The notes under the pieces were generated by a model. The model did no database searches. It saw only the letters and a program-made list of their open reading frames with translations, and was not told where the DNA came from. Below are positions 27,384 through 37,972 of a stretch of DNA of 64,000 nt, in pieces. Both the position numbers and the translations under genes were made by a program. The stretch is from Tardiphaga robiniae (GTDB taxonomy: Bacteria > Pseudomonadota > Alphaproteobacteria > Rhizobiales > Xanthobacteraceae), in NCBI RefSeq assembly GCF_001618955.1, contig NZ_LVYV01000054.1, positions 186,001 to 250,000 on the forward strand, written 5' to 3'. Numbering within the stretch: the first letter of the stretch is position 1; the number at the start of each line of letters is the position of its first letter.

Positions 27384-28673
27384 TCAGGACCGATAGATCG
27401 GGAACGACGCAACCAGCTCGGCGACGCGGCCACGTGCCTTTGCCTCGACCTCCGGTGCTCCCTGGTCTGGGGCGCCGGAATTCGCATCCAGGACGGCGGC
27501 AATGAGCTTGCCGACTTCTTCGAATTCACCGACGCCAAAGCCGCGCGACGTCGCGGCCGGCGAGCCGAGCCGGATGCCCGACGTGATGGTCGGCTTCTCC
27601 GGATCGAACGGGATACCGTTCTTGTTGCAGGTGATGTTCGCCCGCCCGAGCGCCGCCTCGGCGAGCTTGCCGTTCAGGTTCTTTGGCCGGACATCAACCA
27701 GCATCAGGTGGTTGTCGGTGCCGCCGGTGACGATCGGATAGCCGGCCTTTGAGAGCGTGTCCGCCAGCGTGCGCGCATTGGCGACGACGTCGGCCGCATA
27801 TTGACGGAACGAGGGTTGCAGCGCTTCGCCGAACGACACGGCCTTGGCGGCGATGACATGCATCAGCGGCCCGCCCTGCAGTCCCGGAAAAATCGCCGAA
27901 TTGATCTTCTTGGCGAGGTCTTCGTCATTGGTCAGGATCAATCCACCGCGCGGTCCGCGTAGCGTCTTGTGGGTGGTCGAGGTCACCACATGCGCATGCG
28001 GGAACGGCGACGGATGAGCGCCGCCGGCGACGAGACCAGCGAAATGCGCCATATCGACGAACAGATAGGCTCCGACCGCATCCGCGATGCGGCGGAACGC
28101 AGCAAAATCCCAGAACCGCGAATAGGCCGAGCCACCGGCGATGATCACCTTCGGCTTGTGCTCCACTGCCAGCTTCTCAAGCTGCTCCATGTCGATGGTG
28201 CAGTCGTCGCGGCGAACGCCATAGCTGACGACGTTGAACCACTTGCCCGACATGTTCGGCTTGGCGCCATGGGTGAGATGACCGCCTGCCGCAAGATCGA
28301 GGCCCATGAAGGTGTCGCCAGGCTTCATCAGCGCCATGAAGACGGCCTGGTTGGCCTGGCTCCCGGAATTCGGCTGCACATTGGCATAGCTGCAGCCGAA
28401 CAGCGTCTTGGCGCGCTCGATCGCCACCTCCTCGACTTCGTCAGCGAAGTGACAGCCGCCATAGTAGCGTCGGCCGGGATAGCCTTCGGCATATTTGTTG
28501 GTCAGCACCGAGCCCTGCGCCTGCAGCACTGCACGCGAGACGATGTTCTCGGATGCGATCAGTTCGATCTCGTCACGCTGCCTGCCGAGTTCTCCGGCCA
28601 GCGACGACGAGATGGTCGGGTCCGCTTGGGCGAGATCGGTTGTGAAGAATGCCTCGCGTTCGGCTTTGGTCAT
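27384..28673 (-). CDS. glyA: Serine hydroxymethyltransferase
   Basis: The 429-residue PLP enzyme interconverts glycine plus 5,10-methylene-THF and serine. The PLP lysine lies in [16 protein letters not shown], the cofactor region in [14 protein letters not shown], and the N-terminal fold in [15 protein letters not shown]. Length and motifs are normal. Here it uses the glycine and methylene-THF that sarcosine oxidase makes, turning them into serine for the serine ammonia-lyase encoded immediately upstream in the same operon (9 bp apart). A housekeeping copy may exist elsewhere in the genome. Confidence 0.95.
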   Translation of the reverse strand: MTKAEREAFFTTDLAQADPTISSSLAGELGRQRDEIELIASENIVSRAVLQAQGSVLTNKYAEGYPGRRYYGGCHFADEVEEVAIERAKTLFGCSYANVQPNSGSQANQAVFMALMKPGDTFMGLDLAAGGHLTHGAKPNMSGKWFNVVSYGVRRDDCTIDMEQLEKLAVEHKPKVIIAGGSAYSRFWDFAAFRRIADAVGAYLFVDMAHFAGLVAGGAHPSPFPHAHVVTSTTHKTLRGPRGGLILTNDEDLAKKINSAIFPGLQGGPLMHVIAAKAVSFGEALQPSFRQYAADVVANARTLADTLSKAGYPIVTGGTDNHLMLVDVRPKNLNGKLAEAALGRANITCNKNGIPFDPEKPTITSGIRLGSPAATSRGFGVGEFEEVGKLIAAVLDANSGAPDQGAPEVEAKARGRVAELVASFPIYRS

Positions 28674-28682
28674 GGTCTTCCC

Positions 28683-30056
28683 TCAACATTCTGCCAGATT
28701 GACAGCGAGACCTCCCAACGAGGTCTCCTTGTATTTCGATTGCATGTCGCGCCCGGTCTCGCGCATCGTCGCGATCACCTTGTCGAGCGGCACCACATGG
28801 GTGCCGTCGCCCTGCAATGCGAGCGACGCCGCATTGATCGCCTTCACCGCGCCGAACGCATTACGCTCAATGCATGGCACCTGCACCAGCCCGCCAATCG
28901 GATCGCAGGTCATGCCGAGGTGGTGTTCCATACCGATCTCGGCGGCGTTCTCGATCTGCTCATTGGTGCCGCCGAGCACGGCCGCCAGCCCCGCCGCCGC
29001 CATCGAACAGGCCGAGCCGACCTCGCCCTGGCAGCCGACTTCCGCGCCGGAAATCGACGCATTCATTTTGAACAGCGCGCCGATAGCGGCGGCTGTCAGC
29101 AGGAACACGCGCATGTTTTCAGGTGACGCCTCGCGGCAATGGTCGCGGAAATAGCGAAGCGTGGCCGGGATGATGCCGGCCGCGCCATTGGTCGGTGCCG
29201 TCACCACCTTGCTGCCCGCCGCATTCTCCTCGTTGACCGCGATCGCATACAGGCTGACCCAATCCATCACCTCATGCTGGGCGCGGCTGTTCGAGCTTGC
29301 AGCGGCGACAAGGCGCCGATGCAGTGAGGGCGCGCGGCGCTTGACGTTCAGCCCGCCCGGCAGCTGCCCCTCTTTGGTCATGCCGCGATCGATGCAGTCC
29401 ATCATCACCTGGATGATGCGATCGAGCCGCTGCTCGATCTCCTCCGGCGGGAGCGACGACATCTCGTTGGCCATGACGATCTGCGCAATCGACAGACCGG
29501 TTTTCGCACCGATCTCGAGCAGCTGCTTGCCCGACCTGAAAGGATGCGGGACGGGAACGTCCTCGACGATCCCGTCGACGCCGACCTGCGCTTCCGGAAC
29601 GACAAAGCCGCCGCCGACGGAGCACCAGCGTTCACCGTGAAGGACATGACCGGCCGCATCGAAGGCGGAAAGTGCCAGCGTATTCGGATGGTTTGGCGGC
29701 TCGGTCACGCCGTCGAAAACGATGTCATTGGCGAAATCGAACGGGACATTGCGCCGCTCGGCCACCCGCAGCGTGCCCGCCGCGCGGGCGCCATCGACCA
29801 GCGTCTCCGCGTCTTCGGGATCGATCGTTTCCGGAAACTTGCCGGCAAGACCGAGAACAACCGCCTTGTCGGTGCCATGACCGCGACCGGTCCAGGCCAG
29901 CGAGCCGAACAGCTCGACCTTCACGCGCGCGAGATCCTTCAGCAGACCGCGCTCCGCAAGCTGGCTGGCAAACAGCGCCGCGGCCTTCATCGGTCCCATC
30001 GTATGCGATGACGACGGCCCGATGCCTATCTTGAAGAGATCGAACGTTCCAATCAT
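28683..30056 (-). CDS. sdaA: L-serine ammonia-lyase, iron-sulfur dependent
   Basis: The start is taken at 30056 with GGAG in CTGGAGACC upstream; the frame stays open to 30146 without conserved sequence. The 457-residue single-chain enzyme opens with [15 protein letters not shown] and has the serine-binding and [4Fe-4S] cysteines in [16 protein letters not shown] and in MTCDPIGG...[10 protein letters not shown]. It deaminates serine to pyruvate and ammonia. In this operon it drains the serine made by GlyA, so that carbon from sarcosine enters central metabolism. It lies 29 bp after soxG. Confidence 0.94.
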   Translation of the reverse strand: MIGTFDLFKIGIGPSSSHTMGPMKAAALFASQLAERGLLKDLARVKVELFGSLAWTGRGHGTDKAVVLGLAGKFPETIDPEDAETLVDGARAAGTLRVAERRNVPFDFANDIVFDGVTEPPNHPNTLALSAFDAAGHVLHGERWCSVGGGFVVPEAQVGVDGIVEDVPVPHPFRSGKQLLEIGAKTGLSIAQIVMANEMSSLPPEEIEQRLDRIIQVMMDCIDRGMTKEGQLPGGLNVKRRAPSLHRRLVAAASSNSRAQHEVMDWVSLYAIAVNEENAAGSKVVTAPTNGAAGIIPATLRYFRDHCREASPENMRVFLLTAAAIGALFKMNASISGAEVGCQGEVGSACSMAAAGLAAVLGGTNEQIENAAEIGMEHHLGMTCDPIGGLVQVPCIERNAFGAVKAINAASLALQGDGTHVVPLDKVIATMRETGRDMQSKYKETSLGGLAVNLAEC

Positions 30057-30085
30057 CGCACGGTCTCCAGGGCGCAGCCGGGCTG

Positions 30086-30655
30086 CTAGGACAGGCTTCG
30101 CGCTTCGTCGAGGAACTGCCAGACATAGGGCGCAAACGAACGCCATACATCCACGTGGAACACGTGCTCTTCAGAACGTGACAGCAGAAGTGATGCCTTG
30201 CCCAGCACCGTGCGCGTGCACATCCCGACCGGGAACGCCTTGAGGGACAGATCCAGCGGGCAGCCATGGTTCAGCACCAGCGCCGCCGTTGGACCCGCAA
30301 CCGCGATGCCATCCGAACGATGGCTGACATCCACGAGCGAGCAGGCCTGTGCCTGCAGCGCTACCGACATCCCGCCAAATACCTCGATCGGATCCTCGTT
30401 CACCGCCTGGAAGAGCCACTCGTCCGGCCCCAACCAATAGACCGACCGGCCGCCAACCGCCGCGAAACGACAGGCCTCAAGACTCGGCTTGACGCCGAAA
30501 TGCGCCCCGGCCGCCTCGATCGCCTCGGTCTTGCCGCGAAATACCAGCTTCGCCGCATCGGGAAGAATCGAGAGCGTTGTGGCGGACGCAGCAGTGGTGC
30601 CGGATGACCGCATTGGGGACAACGCGTTCGAACGCATGATCGCGGGACTAAGCAT
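30086..30655 (-). CDS. soxG: Sarcosine oxidase, gamma subunit
   Basis: The 189-residue protein has the SoxG pattern: a glycine-cleavage-T-like fold with LGPDEWLFQA, VDVSHRSDGIAVAGP and LNHGCPLDLS. It is a structural subunit of the heterotetrameric sarcosine oxidase and binds no cofactor alone. Its ATG overlaps the soxA stop by 8 bp, so translation is coupled. Length is normal for the family. Confidence 0.9.
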   Translation of the reverse strand: MLSPAIMRSNALSPMRSSGTTAASATTLSILPDAAKLVFRGKTEAIEAAGAHFGVKPSLEACRFAAVGGRSVYWLGPDEWLFQAVNEDPIEVFGGMSVALQAQACSLVDVSHRSDGIAVAGPTAALVLNHGCPLDLSLKAFPVGMCTRTVLGKASLLLSRSEEHVFHVDVWRSFAPYVWQFLDEARSLS

Positions 30656-33638
30656 TCAAACGTTCCCCTTTCGGATCGAACAATATCGAGTCGACGACTT
30701 TCGCCTTGATCACGCCGTCCGGCATCGGGATCGAGAGCTCCTCCCCCATCCGCGAGCGACCACCGCGAACGAGTGCCAGCGCGATCGAGCGGTTCAGCGT
30801 CGCGCTCCAGTAGGCGGAGGTGACATGTCCGATCATCGGCACCGGGATCGGATGGGTCGGATCGAGCACGATCTGGGCGCCCTCTTCGAGAACCGCCTTG
30901 GGGTCCGTCGTCAGCAACCCGACCAGTTGCTTGCGGTCTTCCCTGACCAGCGCCGGCCGCGACAGCGAGCGCTTGCCGACGAAATCCCGCTTCGCCTTGC
31001 CGACAGCCCAGCCGAGGCCGGCGTCATCGGGCGTCACCGTGCCGTCGGTTTCCTGACCGACAATGATATAGCCCTTCTCCGCGCGCAGCACATGCATGGT
31101 CTCGGTGCCGTAGGGCGTGATCCCGTAGGACTTGCCCGCAGCGAAAATCGCTTCCCAGACCGCCCGGCCATAACCGGCGGGGACGTTGACCTCGAAGCCC
31201 AGTTCGCCAGTGAACGACACCCGGAACAGCCGCGTCGGCACGCCGCAGATACGTCCTTGGCGGACGCTCATATGCGGCATGGCATCGGCCGACAGATCGA
31301 TGCCCTCGACCAGCGGCTCCAGCACCCTGCGCGCATTCGGTCCCTGCAAGGCAATGACCGACCACTGCTCGGTGGTCGAGGTGAGCCACACTTCGAGGTC
31401 CGGCCATTCGGTCTGGAGGTAGTCCTCCATCATGGACAGCACGCGGGCCGCGCCGCCGGTGGTCGTGGTGACGTGGAAACGATCCGTCGCCATGCGGCCG
31501 ACGACGCCGTCATCCATGATGAAGCCGTCTTCGCGCAGCATCACGCCATAGCGCAGCCGGCCGGGCTCCAGCTTGGTCCAGGCATTGGTGTACATGCGAT
31601 TCATAAATTCGGCGGCGTCCTTGCCGACGATCTCGATCTTGCCGAGCGTTGAGGCATCGAAGATGCCGACCGACTCGCGCGTCGCCTTGCATTCGCGCGC
31701 GACGGCGGCATGCATGTCCTCGCCCACCTGCGGGAAATACCAGGCACGCTTCCAGACGCCGACATCCTCGAACTGTGCGCCCTGGGCTTCGGCCCATGGA
31801 TGGATGCTGGTCTTGCGCACGGGATCGAACAGATCACCACGCGATTGGCCGGCAAAGGATCCAAAGGTCGTCGGCGTATACGGCGGCCGGAACGTGGTCA
31901 GGCCGACCTTCGGCACCGCGACATCGATCTGCTTCGACACCACACCGAGGGCGTTCATGTTGGACAGCTTGCCCTGGTCGGTGGCCATGCCGGTGGTCGT
32001 ATAGCGCTTGACGTGCTCGATCGACCGGAACCCTTCGCGGGTCGCGAGCCGGACATCCTTGGCCGTCACGTCATTCTGGAAATCGACCCAGGCTCGCTTT
32101 TCCGCCTGATGATCGGCCATCACGGAGCCGATGAACGCATCGGCACCCACCGACCGCGCGGAGACCGTATAGCTGCGCTCGCCGCGCGGGGGGAAGCCGG
32201 CCTTGGCCGCAGCGTCCCGGCCACCCTTGGCGCCGCTTTCGATGACGCTGTCGAGCGCGAACAGTCCCTTGCACGCCCCGACCGACCGCTCACGCTCGAC
32301 AGACTCGCCAGGCACATAGGCACGCAGCTCTTCGCTATAGCTGAGCTTGCCGCGGCTCTGCGAGAACAGATGCACAGACGGCGTGAACCCGGCTGACATC
32401 AGGATAAGATCGCAAGCCACCGTCTCGGCATCGCCGCCCTGCGCGTTGGAGATCTGCGCCGACTTTACCCGCAACCGGCCCGACGTGCCGCGAACGATGC
32501 TGTCGGAGCGAACCTTGATGCCTTCGGCGCGTGCCTTGTCGACCCAATGGCCCGACGCGCTCTTGCGCAGATCCACGATCACCTGGATCTTGGCACCGGC
32601 TGCCTTGAGGTCCAGCGCCGCGCGATAGGCGCTGTCGCAGGCGGTGAACACGACCACCTGCTTGCCCGGCACCACGCCGTACCGATTCACATAGGTCCGG
32701 GCAGCATCGGCCAGCATGATGCCCGGCCGGTCATTGTCGGTGAAGACGAGCGGCCGCTCGATCGCGCCAGCCGCCAGCACGACTTCCTTTGCCCTGACCT
32801 GCCAGAGCCGCTCACGCGGCTGGTTCGCCGCGGGATTGGCCAGATGATCGGTGACGCGCTCGTTGAGACCGACGAAATTGTGCGGGTACCAGCCGAACGC
32901 CGTCGTACGCGACATCAGCTTCACGTTGGGGCGCTTGCGCAATTCATCAAGCGCCGCGCGCGCCCAGTCGGCGGCCTGCATGCCGTCGATCGATGCCGAA
33001 CGATCAGACAGTAGCGAGCCGCCCATCTCTGCCTGCTCGTCGCACAGGATCACGGTGGCATCGCTGTTGCTGGCTTCGAGCGCTGCGGCAAGACCCGCAG
33101 GTCCGGCGCCGACGATCAGCACGTCGCAATGCGCAAACACCTGCGTATAGCGATCGGCATCCGGCTCGGCTGGCGCTCTGCCGAGACCCGCCATCCGCCG
33201 GATCACCGGCTCATACAGCTTCTTCCAGGCCATGCGCGGCCACATGAAGGTCTTGTAGTAGAAACCCGCCGGCAGGAAGGCCGAGAAATATTCGTTGAGG
33301 AAGCCGGCATCGGTCTCGAGCGACGGCCACCGATTCTGGCTTTCGGCCACCAGCCCTTCATAGATCTCGACCTGGGTCGCGAGCAGGTTCGGCGTATAGC
33401 GCGATTGGGTCGCGCCGACACCGACCAGCGCATTTGGCTCTTCCGAGCCGGCGGAGACGAAGCCGCGCGGCCGGTGATACTTGAACGAACGGCCGACCAG
33501 ATGCACGCCATTGGCGATCAACGCGGAGGCCAGCGTGTCGCCGGCCAGACCCTGATACGACTTTCCCTCGAACGTGAAATGAACTGCGTTGCGACTTTCA
33601 GCGCCGTCGCCGCGCCGCACGCGATACGTATCCGTCAT
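30648..33638 (-). CDS. soxA: Sarcosine oxidase, alpha subunit
   Basis: The 996-residue subunit has an N-terminal 2Fe-2S-like domain without the cluster cysteines (about 1-100), an NAD-binding domain (DVLIVGAGPAGLAAALEA near 173), and a C-terminal folate-binding GcvT-type domain (about 600-990). The complex oxidises sarcosine to glycine, with the methyl group captured as methylene-THF and hydrogen peroxide released. The gene overlaps soxD by 4 bp and soxG by 8 bp. Domain order and length match known heterotetrameric enzymes. Confidence 0.94.
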   Translation of the reverse strand: MTDTYRVRRGDGAESRNAVHFTFEGKSYQGLAGDTLASALIANGVHLVGRSFKYHRPRGFVSAGSEEPNALVGVGATQSRYTPNLLATQVEIYEGLVAESQNRWPSLETDAGFLNEYFSAFLPAGFYYKTFMWPRMAWKKLYEPVIRRMAGLGRAPAEPDADRYTQVFAHCDVLIVGAGPAGLAAALEASNSDATVILCDEQAEMGGSLLSDRSASIDGMQAADWARAALDELRKRPNVKLMSRTTAFGWYPHNFVGLNERVTDHLANPAANQPRERLWQVRAKEVVLAAGAIERPLVFTDNDRPGIMLADAARTYVNRYGVVPGKQVVVFTACDSAYRAALDLKAAGAKIQVIVDLRKSASGHWVDKARAEGIKVRSDSIVRGTSGRLRVKSAQISNAQGGDAETVACDLILMSAGFTPSVHLFSQSRGKLSYSEELRAYVPGESVERERSVGACKGLFALDSVIESGAKGGRDAAAKAGFPPRGERSYTVSARSVGADAFIGSVMADHQAEKRAWVDFQNDVTAKDVRLATREGFRSIEHVKRYTTTGMATDQGKLSNMNALGVVSKQIDVAVPKVGLTTFRPPYTPTTFGSFAGQSRGDLFDPVRKTSIHPWAEAQGAQFEDVGVWKRAWYFPQVGEDMHAAVARECKATRESVGIFDASTLGKIEIVGKDAAEFMNRMYTNAWTKLEPGRLRYGVMLREDGFIMDDGVVGRMATDRFHVTTTTGGAARVLSMMEDYLQTEWPDLEVWLTSTTEQWSVIALQGPNARRVLEPLVEGIDLSADAMPHMSVRQGRICGVPTRLFRVSFTGELGFEVNVPAGYGRAVWEAIFAAGKSYGITPYGTETMHVLRAEKGYIIVGQETDGTVTPDDAGLGWAVGKAKRDFVGKRSLSRPALVREDRKQLVGLLTTDPKAVLEEGAQIVLDPTHPIPVPMIGHVTSAYWSATLNRSIALALVRGGRSRMGEELSIPMPDGVIKAKVVDSILFDPKGERLNA

Positions 33639-33928
33639 GGCTTGGCACCCTGATGTTCGGCTTCGGGGCGCTCGCCCATGCGATAGGTGCGCTTGATGAC
33701 GTCCGTGGTCGTGTCACGGCTGGCATTGAAGAAACGGCCGCAGCCATTGGCGTGTCGCCAACGCTCGTGATGCAGCCCCTTGGTGTTGTCGCGCATATAG
33801 AGATAGGCGGCCCACTCGTCGTCAGTGAGGCTCATCGGGTCGGCCGGGCGGGCGATATGCGCCTGCCCGCCATTGGCGAATTCGGCCTCCGGGCGCGGCC
33901 CGCAATAGGGGCAATTGATCAAGAGCAT
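33635..33928 (-). CDS. soxD: Sarcosine oxidase, delta subunit
   Basis: The 97-residue subunit carries the zinc-binding pattern: CPYC at residues 6-9 and a second pair in HANGCGRFF at about 59-63. It is the small structural subunit of heterotetrameric sarcosine oxidase. It overlaps soxA by 4 bp and follows soxB by 16 bp. Length and motifs are as expected. Confidence 0.93.
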   Translation of the reverse strand: MLLINCPYCGPRPEAEFANGGQAHIARPADPMSLTDDEWAAYLYMRDNTKGLHHERWRHANGCGRFFNASRDTTTDVIKRTYRMGERPEAEHQGAKP

Positions 33929-33944
33929 CTCGTTTTCCCCGCTA

Positions 33945-35198
33945 TCAATGCGCCACGGCGGCCGCAGCCGCTTCGTCGATCACGGCGCCATCGCGGAATC
34001 GCTCGATGGTGAACGGCGCATTGATCTTGTTCGGCTCATCCTTGGCGATCGTGCTGGCGAACACCTCGCCCGATCCCGGCGTCGCCTTGAAGCCGCCGGT
34101 GCCCCAGCCGCAATTGACGTACAGCCCGGATACCGGCGTCTTCGCCACGATCGGCGAGCGATCCGGCGTGACATCGACGAGGCCGCCCCAGTTGCGCAGC
34201 ATGCGCAGGCGCCGGAACGCCGGCACCAGTTCGCAGATCGCATCCAGCGTATGATTGACGATATGCAGGCCGCCACGCTGCGTATAGGACGTGTAGACGT
34301 CCGTTCCCGCGCCGATCACCATCTCGCCTTTGTCCGACTGCGATATATAGGCGTGGATCGTGTTCGACATCACCACGCAGGGGAAGATCGGCTTGACCGG
34401 CTCGCTGACCAGCGCCTGCAGCGGGAAGCTTTCCAGCGGCAGACGCACGCCGGCCATGTTCATCACCGTGCTGGTATTGCCGGCCGCGACGACGCCGATG
34501 CGCTTTGCATTGATGCTGCCGCGCGTCGTATCGACGCCGACCACCTCGCCAGTCGGCGCGCGGCGGATGCCGGTGACTTCGCAATTCTCGATAATATCCA
34601 CGCCGAGCGCGTCAGCAGCGCGGGCATAGCCCCAGGCCACAGCGTCGTGGCGCGCCGTGCCGCCGCGGCGCTGCAGCGCGCCGCCGAGGATCGGATAGCG
34701 CATGGACCCACCGACGTTCAGCGGCGGACAGAATTCTTTGCATTCCTCCGGCGACAGCCATTCATTGTCGATGCCGTTGAGACGGTTGGCATGAACGTGT
34801 CGCTTGAAGCTCTGCACATCGTGAATGTTGTGCGCCAGCATCAAGACGCCGCGTGGTGAATACATGACGTTGTAGTTCAGTTCCTGCGACAGCCCTTCCC
34901 ACAGTTTGAGCGCGTGCTCGTAGATCCCGGCGCTTTCGTCGAACAGATAGTTCGAGCGAATGATCGTGGTGTTACGGCCGGTATTGCCGCCGCCGATCCA
35001 GCCCTTTTCGAGAACGGCAACGTTTTTGACGCCGTAGCGGCTGGCCAGATAGTAGGCCGTTGCAAGCCCGTGGCCACCACCACCGACGATGATGACGTCA
35101 TAGCCCGGCTTCGGTTCAGGCGAACGCCACTGTCGCTGCCAGCCGACATGACCGGTCAGCCCTGCCCGTAGTAATGAAAGCGCTGAAAATTTCTGCAT
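33945..35198 (-). CDS. soxB: Sarcosine oxidase, beta subunit
   Basis: The start at 35198 ([13 protein letters not shown]) gives 417 residues, the usual SoxB length; the longer upstream frame is non-conserved. The FAD-binding motif is [19 protein letters not shown]. The histidine that binds FMN covalently in this family is expected in [11 protein letters not shown], which is intact. This subunit carries the amine-oxidising site. It is the first gene of the soxB-D-A-G-sdaA-glyA run, so the operon promoter should lie in 35199-35476. Confidence 0.93.
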   Translation of the reverse strand: MQKFSALSLLRAGLTGHVGWQRQWRSPEPKPGYDVIIVGGGGHGLATAYYLASRYGVKNVAVLEKGWIGGGNTGRNTTIIRSNYLFDESAGIYEHALKLWEGLSQELNYNVMYSPRGVLMLAHNIHDVQSFKRHVHANRLNGIDNEWLSPEECKEFCPPLNVGGSMRYPILGGALQRRGGTARHDAVAWGYARAADALGVDIIENCEVTGIRRAPTGEVVGVDTTRGSINAKRIGVVAAGNTSTVMNMAGVRLPLESFPLQALVSEPVKPIFPCVVMSNTIHAYISQSDKGEMVIGAGTDVYTSYTQRGGLHIVNHTLDAICELVPAFRRLRMLRNWGGLVDVTPDRSPIVAKTPVSGLYVNCGWGTGGFKATPGSGEVFASTIAKDEPNKINAPFTIERFRDGAVIDEAAAAAVAH

Positions 35199-35476
35199 GG
35201 CTGTCCACGTTGTGATTGGACGGAGCCTACAACTCGCTGCCGCTTCGCGGCCAGCATCAGCCCGCCAATCATGTTGGATCAGAGCGACATCGGGACGCCG
35301 CAGGTTTGCAAAGCCCCGACACGAAACACGTAGATTTGCGACAAGCCGTCCGGCTTCGCTCGCCGGGGTCTCGAATTCGCGACGTATCCATGCGACACGG
35401 ATCGCTGCCATGTAGACAGGACCGCCTGCCCCGGGCGCACGCAGTCCCGCCACCGAGACGATCAAGGACACGCAGA
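35199..35476. promoter_or_regulatory. Divergent promoter region upstream of soxB and a ProX-like gene
   Basis: These 278 bp lie between the soxB start (minus) and the deacylase gene (plus). They should contain the promoter of the sox operon. A GbdR-like activator gene lies about 0.8 kb to the right and would be expected to bind here; I could not identify a defined operator by eye. Confidence 0.45.
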
Positions 35477-35992
35477 ATGAGCATCGAACGCAGCGACGAG
35501 ATTCTTCAGTACCTCAAAGACAAGTCGATCGTGGTGGAGACGTTCGAACACCCGCCCGTGCATACGGTGGAAGAGTCGCGTGCACTGCGCGGCGACATTC
35601 CCGGCATTCACACCAAGAACCTGTTCCTCCGCGACGGCAAGAAGCGGTTCTTCCTGTTCGTCACCGACGAAGCCGCGACCGTTCAGCTGAAGTCGCTGGC
35701 AAAGACGATCGGCGCCAAGGGCGGGCTGTCATTTGGAAGCGCGGAGGCCCTGAAGGAATTGCTCGGGATCGAACCGGGATCGGTCTCGATTCTGGCGCTC
35801 TATAACGATGCCAACCAAGCGGTCACCCCCATCATCGATGCGCGCTTGCGGTCGGCGGAGCGCATCAATTGCCACCCCGTCATCAACAGCCGCACGACAT
35901 CGCTGTCGGTCGGCGCGCTCGACGCATTTCTTGCTGCGATCGGCCGCGAAGCGCAGTTCGCGACGCCAGAAGAGCCGCCGTCCGCCAGCTGA
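35477..35992 (+). CDS. YbaK/EbsC-family aminoacyl-tRNA deacylase, ProX/PrdX-like
   Basis: The start at 35477 ([10 protein letters not shown]) gives 171 residues; an earlier ATG in the same frame precedes non-conserved sequence. The protein matches the prolyl-tRNA synthetase-like editing domain: [14 protein letters not shown], then [17 protein letters not shown], and the conserved lysine in [10 protein letters not shown]. Free-standing members hydrolyse mis-charged tRNA, for example Ala-tRNA(Pro). It has no clear link to the sox genes, although it sits divergent to them. Family assignment is strong; exact substrate is inferred. Confidence 0.85.
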   Translation: MSIERSDEILQYLKDKSIVVETFEHPPVHTVEESRALRGDIPGIHTKNLFLRDGKKRFFLFVTDEAATVQLKSLAKTIGAKGGLSFGSAEALKELLGIEPGSVSILALYNDANQAVTPIIDARLRSAERINCHPVINSRTTSLSVGALDAFLAAIGREAQFATPEEPPSAS

Positions 35993-36264
35993 CCCTCCTG
36001 CGCCGCACCGGCCAACCTGATCTGGCCGCAACAACCAGGGGCTTCCGGGTTCCCAGCAGACGCCCCGAACGTCGCGCGCCAGGCGAGGCGCTTCGCCGCT
36101 CTTGCGCGCGCGGCAATGTATTTTTAGGATCAGCCCGTCGTAAATGCCTGCCGCTGCGCGTTGGAGGTATGTAATGATGCGACATGGGTCCGTTTTGGAG
36201 CATCGTCTCGCGGCGATCACCCGGATTGCCATTCGACCATATGGTGAATGCGAAGGCAGGGGTG

Positions 36265-37287
36265 ATGCAACCAAAGGTCCGTCCGCTGCGCGTTGGCTTC
36301 ATTCTGACCAAGAATTTCACGCTGACTGCGTTGGCCAGCTTCGTAGACGTGCTGCGTCTCGCCGCCGACGAGGGCGACAACAGTCGGCCTATCCGCTGCC
36401 AGTGGCACATCATGGCCGACACCGACGAGCCGATCCGTGCGAGTTGCGGTCTGCTGATGTATCCGAATTCCCGGTTCCTCGATCCGCGCGAGCTCGATTA
36501 TGTCGTCGTCGTGGGCGGCCTGCTGCATCAGGGCCCGCAGATCGATGACAAGATCAAGCGCTATCTGCTGGAGGCTGCGAACACCAAGGTCGATCTGATC
36601 GGCGTCTGCACCGGCAGTTTTGTGCTGTGGCGTCTCGGCCTTCTCAACCAGAAAAAGTGTTGCATCAGCTGGTACCACTATCGCGATTTCCTGGAGGAAT
36701 TCGGCGAGACGCTGCCGGTGGCCGACCAGCTCTTCGTCATCGACGGTAACCGCATCACCTGTTCGGGCGGCATGGGCGTTGCCTACCTCGCCGCCCATAT
36801 CGTGGAACAACGCATGGGCCTGTCGAGTGCGCAGAAGGCGCTCCACATCATGCTGATCGATCGCATGAAACCCGGGTCGTCGGCTCAATCGGCGCCGCCG
36901 ACCGAATTTTCCGAGACCGACGGACGGATCTCGCGCGCGCTGTTAATGATGGAGCAGAACCTGTCAGCGCCGCTGTCTGTCGCGCGACTGGCCGGCAAGG
37001 TCAATCTGAGCACGCGGCAACTGGAGCGCCTTTTCAAAGAGGAAACCGGACAGGCGCCGCAGGCGACATATCTGCGGCTGCGCCTGAAACATGCACGGTG
37101 GATGTTGAAGACCGACCTATCGCTGGCCGCAATCGCCGCCGAAACCGGCTTCGTCGACGGCTCGCATCTCAGCAAGGCGTTCAAGGCCGCATTCAATACC
37201 AACCCGTCCGAGGAACGGCGCAGAATAATCGGGCAGTCCCACGGACAAGATGCCGGCGAAGGTCGGCGTATATTCAGTCTGGCTTAG
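36265..37287 (+). CDS. gbdR: GlxA/GbdR-like AraC-family transcriptional activator
   Basis: The start at 36265 has GCAGGGG just upstream; ATGs at 36184 and 36241 would add non-conserved residues. The 340-residue protein has an N-terminal DJ-1/PfpI-like domain with a Cys nucleophile-elbow (VCTGSFVLW near residue 115), and a C-terminal two-helix-turn-helix AraC domain (SVARLAGKVNLSTRQLERLF, then LAAIAAETGFVDGSHLSKAF). In Pseudomonas, GbdR of this architecture senses glycine betaine and dimethylglycine and activates sox, glyA and purU genes. Its position beside the sox operon supports the same role here. The symbol is by analogy. Confidence 0.78.
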   Translation: MQPKVRPLRVGFILTKNFTLTALASFVDVLRLAADEGDNSRPIRCQWHIMADTDEPIRASCGLLMYPNSRFLDPRELDYVVVVGGLLHQGPQIDDKIKRYLLEAANTKVDLIGVCTGSFVLWRLGLLNQKKCCISWYHYRDFLEEFGETLPVADQLFVIDGNRITCSGGMGVAYLAAHIVEQRMGLSSAQKALHIMLIDRMKPGSSAQSAPPTEFSETDGRISRALLMMEQNLSAPLSVARLAGKVNLSTRQLERLFKEETGQAPQATYLRLRLKHARWMLKTDLSLAAIAAETGFVDGSHLSKAFKAAFNTNPSEERRRIIGQSHGQDAGEGRRIFSLA

Positions 37288-37299
37288 GCGGCACTTTTT

Positions 37300-37812
37300 A
37301 TGGTCATGCACTCCGACGACCTGATCATTCGCCCGGCTGAGCCGGCAGACCGGACAGACATCTGGTCGGTCATCGAGCCGACCATCCGTGCAGGCACTAC
37401 CTACGCCCTGGACCCCCTGATGACGAAGGACGATGCTTTGTCCTACTGGCACGGTCCGGATAAACGAACCTTCGTTGCCGTGCGCCAAGGTCAGATCGTG
37501 GGATCTTATTATGTGCGCGCCAACCATGACGGCGGCGGCAGCCATGTGGCAAATTGCGGTTACATGACGTTGGCGCGAGCACAGGGCAGCGGCGTAGCTC
37601 GATACATGTGCCTGCACTCACTCGAATATGCCAGAAATGCTGGATTTCGCGCCATGCAATTCAACTGCGTCGTGAGCAGCAATACACGTGCGGTGAAACT
37701 CTGGACTACGCTTGGTTTTGAGATCGTCGGGCGGCTGCCTGAGGCTTTTCGGCTTCCGACTGGCGAATATGTTGATGCGCTCGTGATGTTTCGTAAGCTT
37801 GACGCTCAATGA
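37300..37812 (+). CDS. GNAT-family N-acetyltransferase
   Basis: The 170-residue enzyme has the GNAT acetyl-CoA-binding region (AQGSGVARYMCLHSLEYARN) after a central strand (ANCGYMTLA), and the usual C-terminal strand-helix (NTRAVKLWTTLGFEIVGRLP). It starts 12 bp after the GbdR-like gene and may be co-transcribed with it. The acceptor substrate cannot be predicted. Confidence 0.85.
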   Translation: MVMHSDDLIIRPAEPADRTDIWSVIEPTIRAGTTYALDPLMTKDDALSYWHGPDKRTFVAVRQGQIVGSYYVRANHDGGGSHVANCGYMTLARAQGSGVARYMCLHSLEYARNAGFRAMQFNCVVSSNTRAVKLWTTLGFEIVGRLPEAFRLPTGEYVDALVMFRKLDAQ

Positions 37813-37874
37813 CGGCATCGCGAGGCGCGGTGTGCGCCGCTCCATAATTTTTGCTGATCTGGTTCGGTATCACC

Positions 37875-37949
37875 ATGGCCGAGCACTATGACTGGATCAT
37901 CGGCGGCGGCGGGCCCGCGGGCCTGATGGAGGCGAGCGGGCGCCGGCTT
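37875..37949 (+). pseudogene. Very short remnant of a GMC-type flavoprotein start
   Basis: An ATG at 37875 opens a short stretch (MAEHYDWIIGGGGPAG) resembling the FAD-binding start of GMC oxidoreductases. Similarity stops after about 16 residues and the frame then changes character. It is probably a fragment left at an insertion or deletion boundary beside the integrase remnant. Chance resemblance is possible. Confidence 0.3.
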
Positions 37950-37972
37950 TGCCGGAGGTTCGACAACGCTCT

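Noticed and set aside
33945-35471. Longer SoxB start at 35471
   Set aside because: The first 91 residues are non-conserved, and the start at 35198 gives the normal SoxB length.
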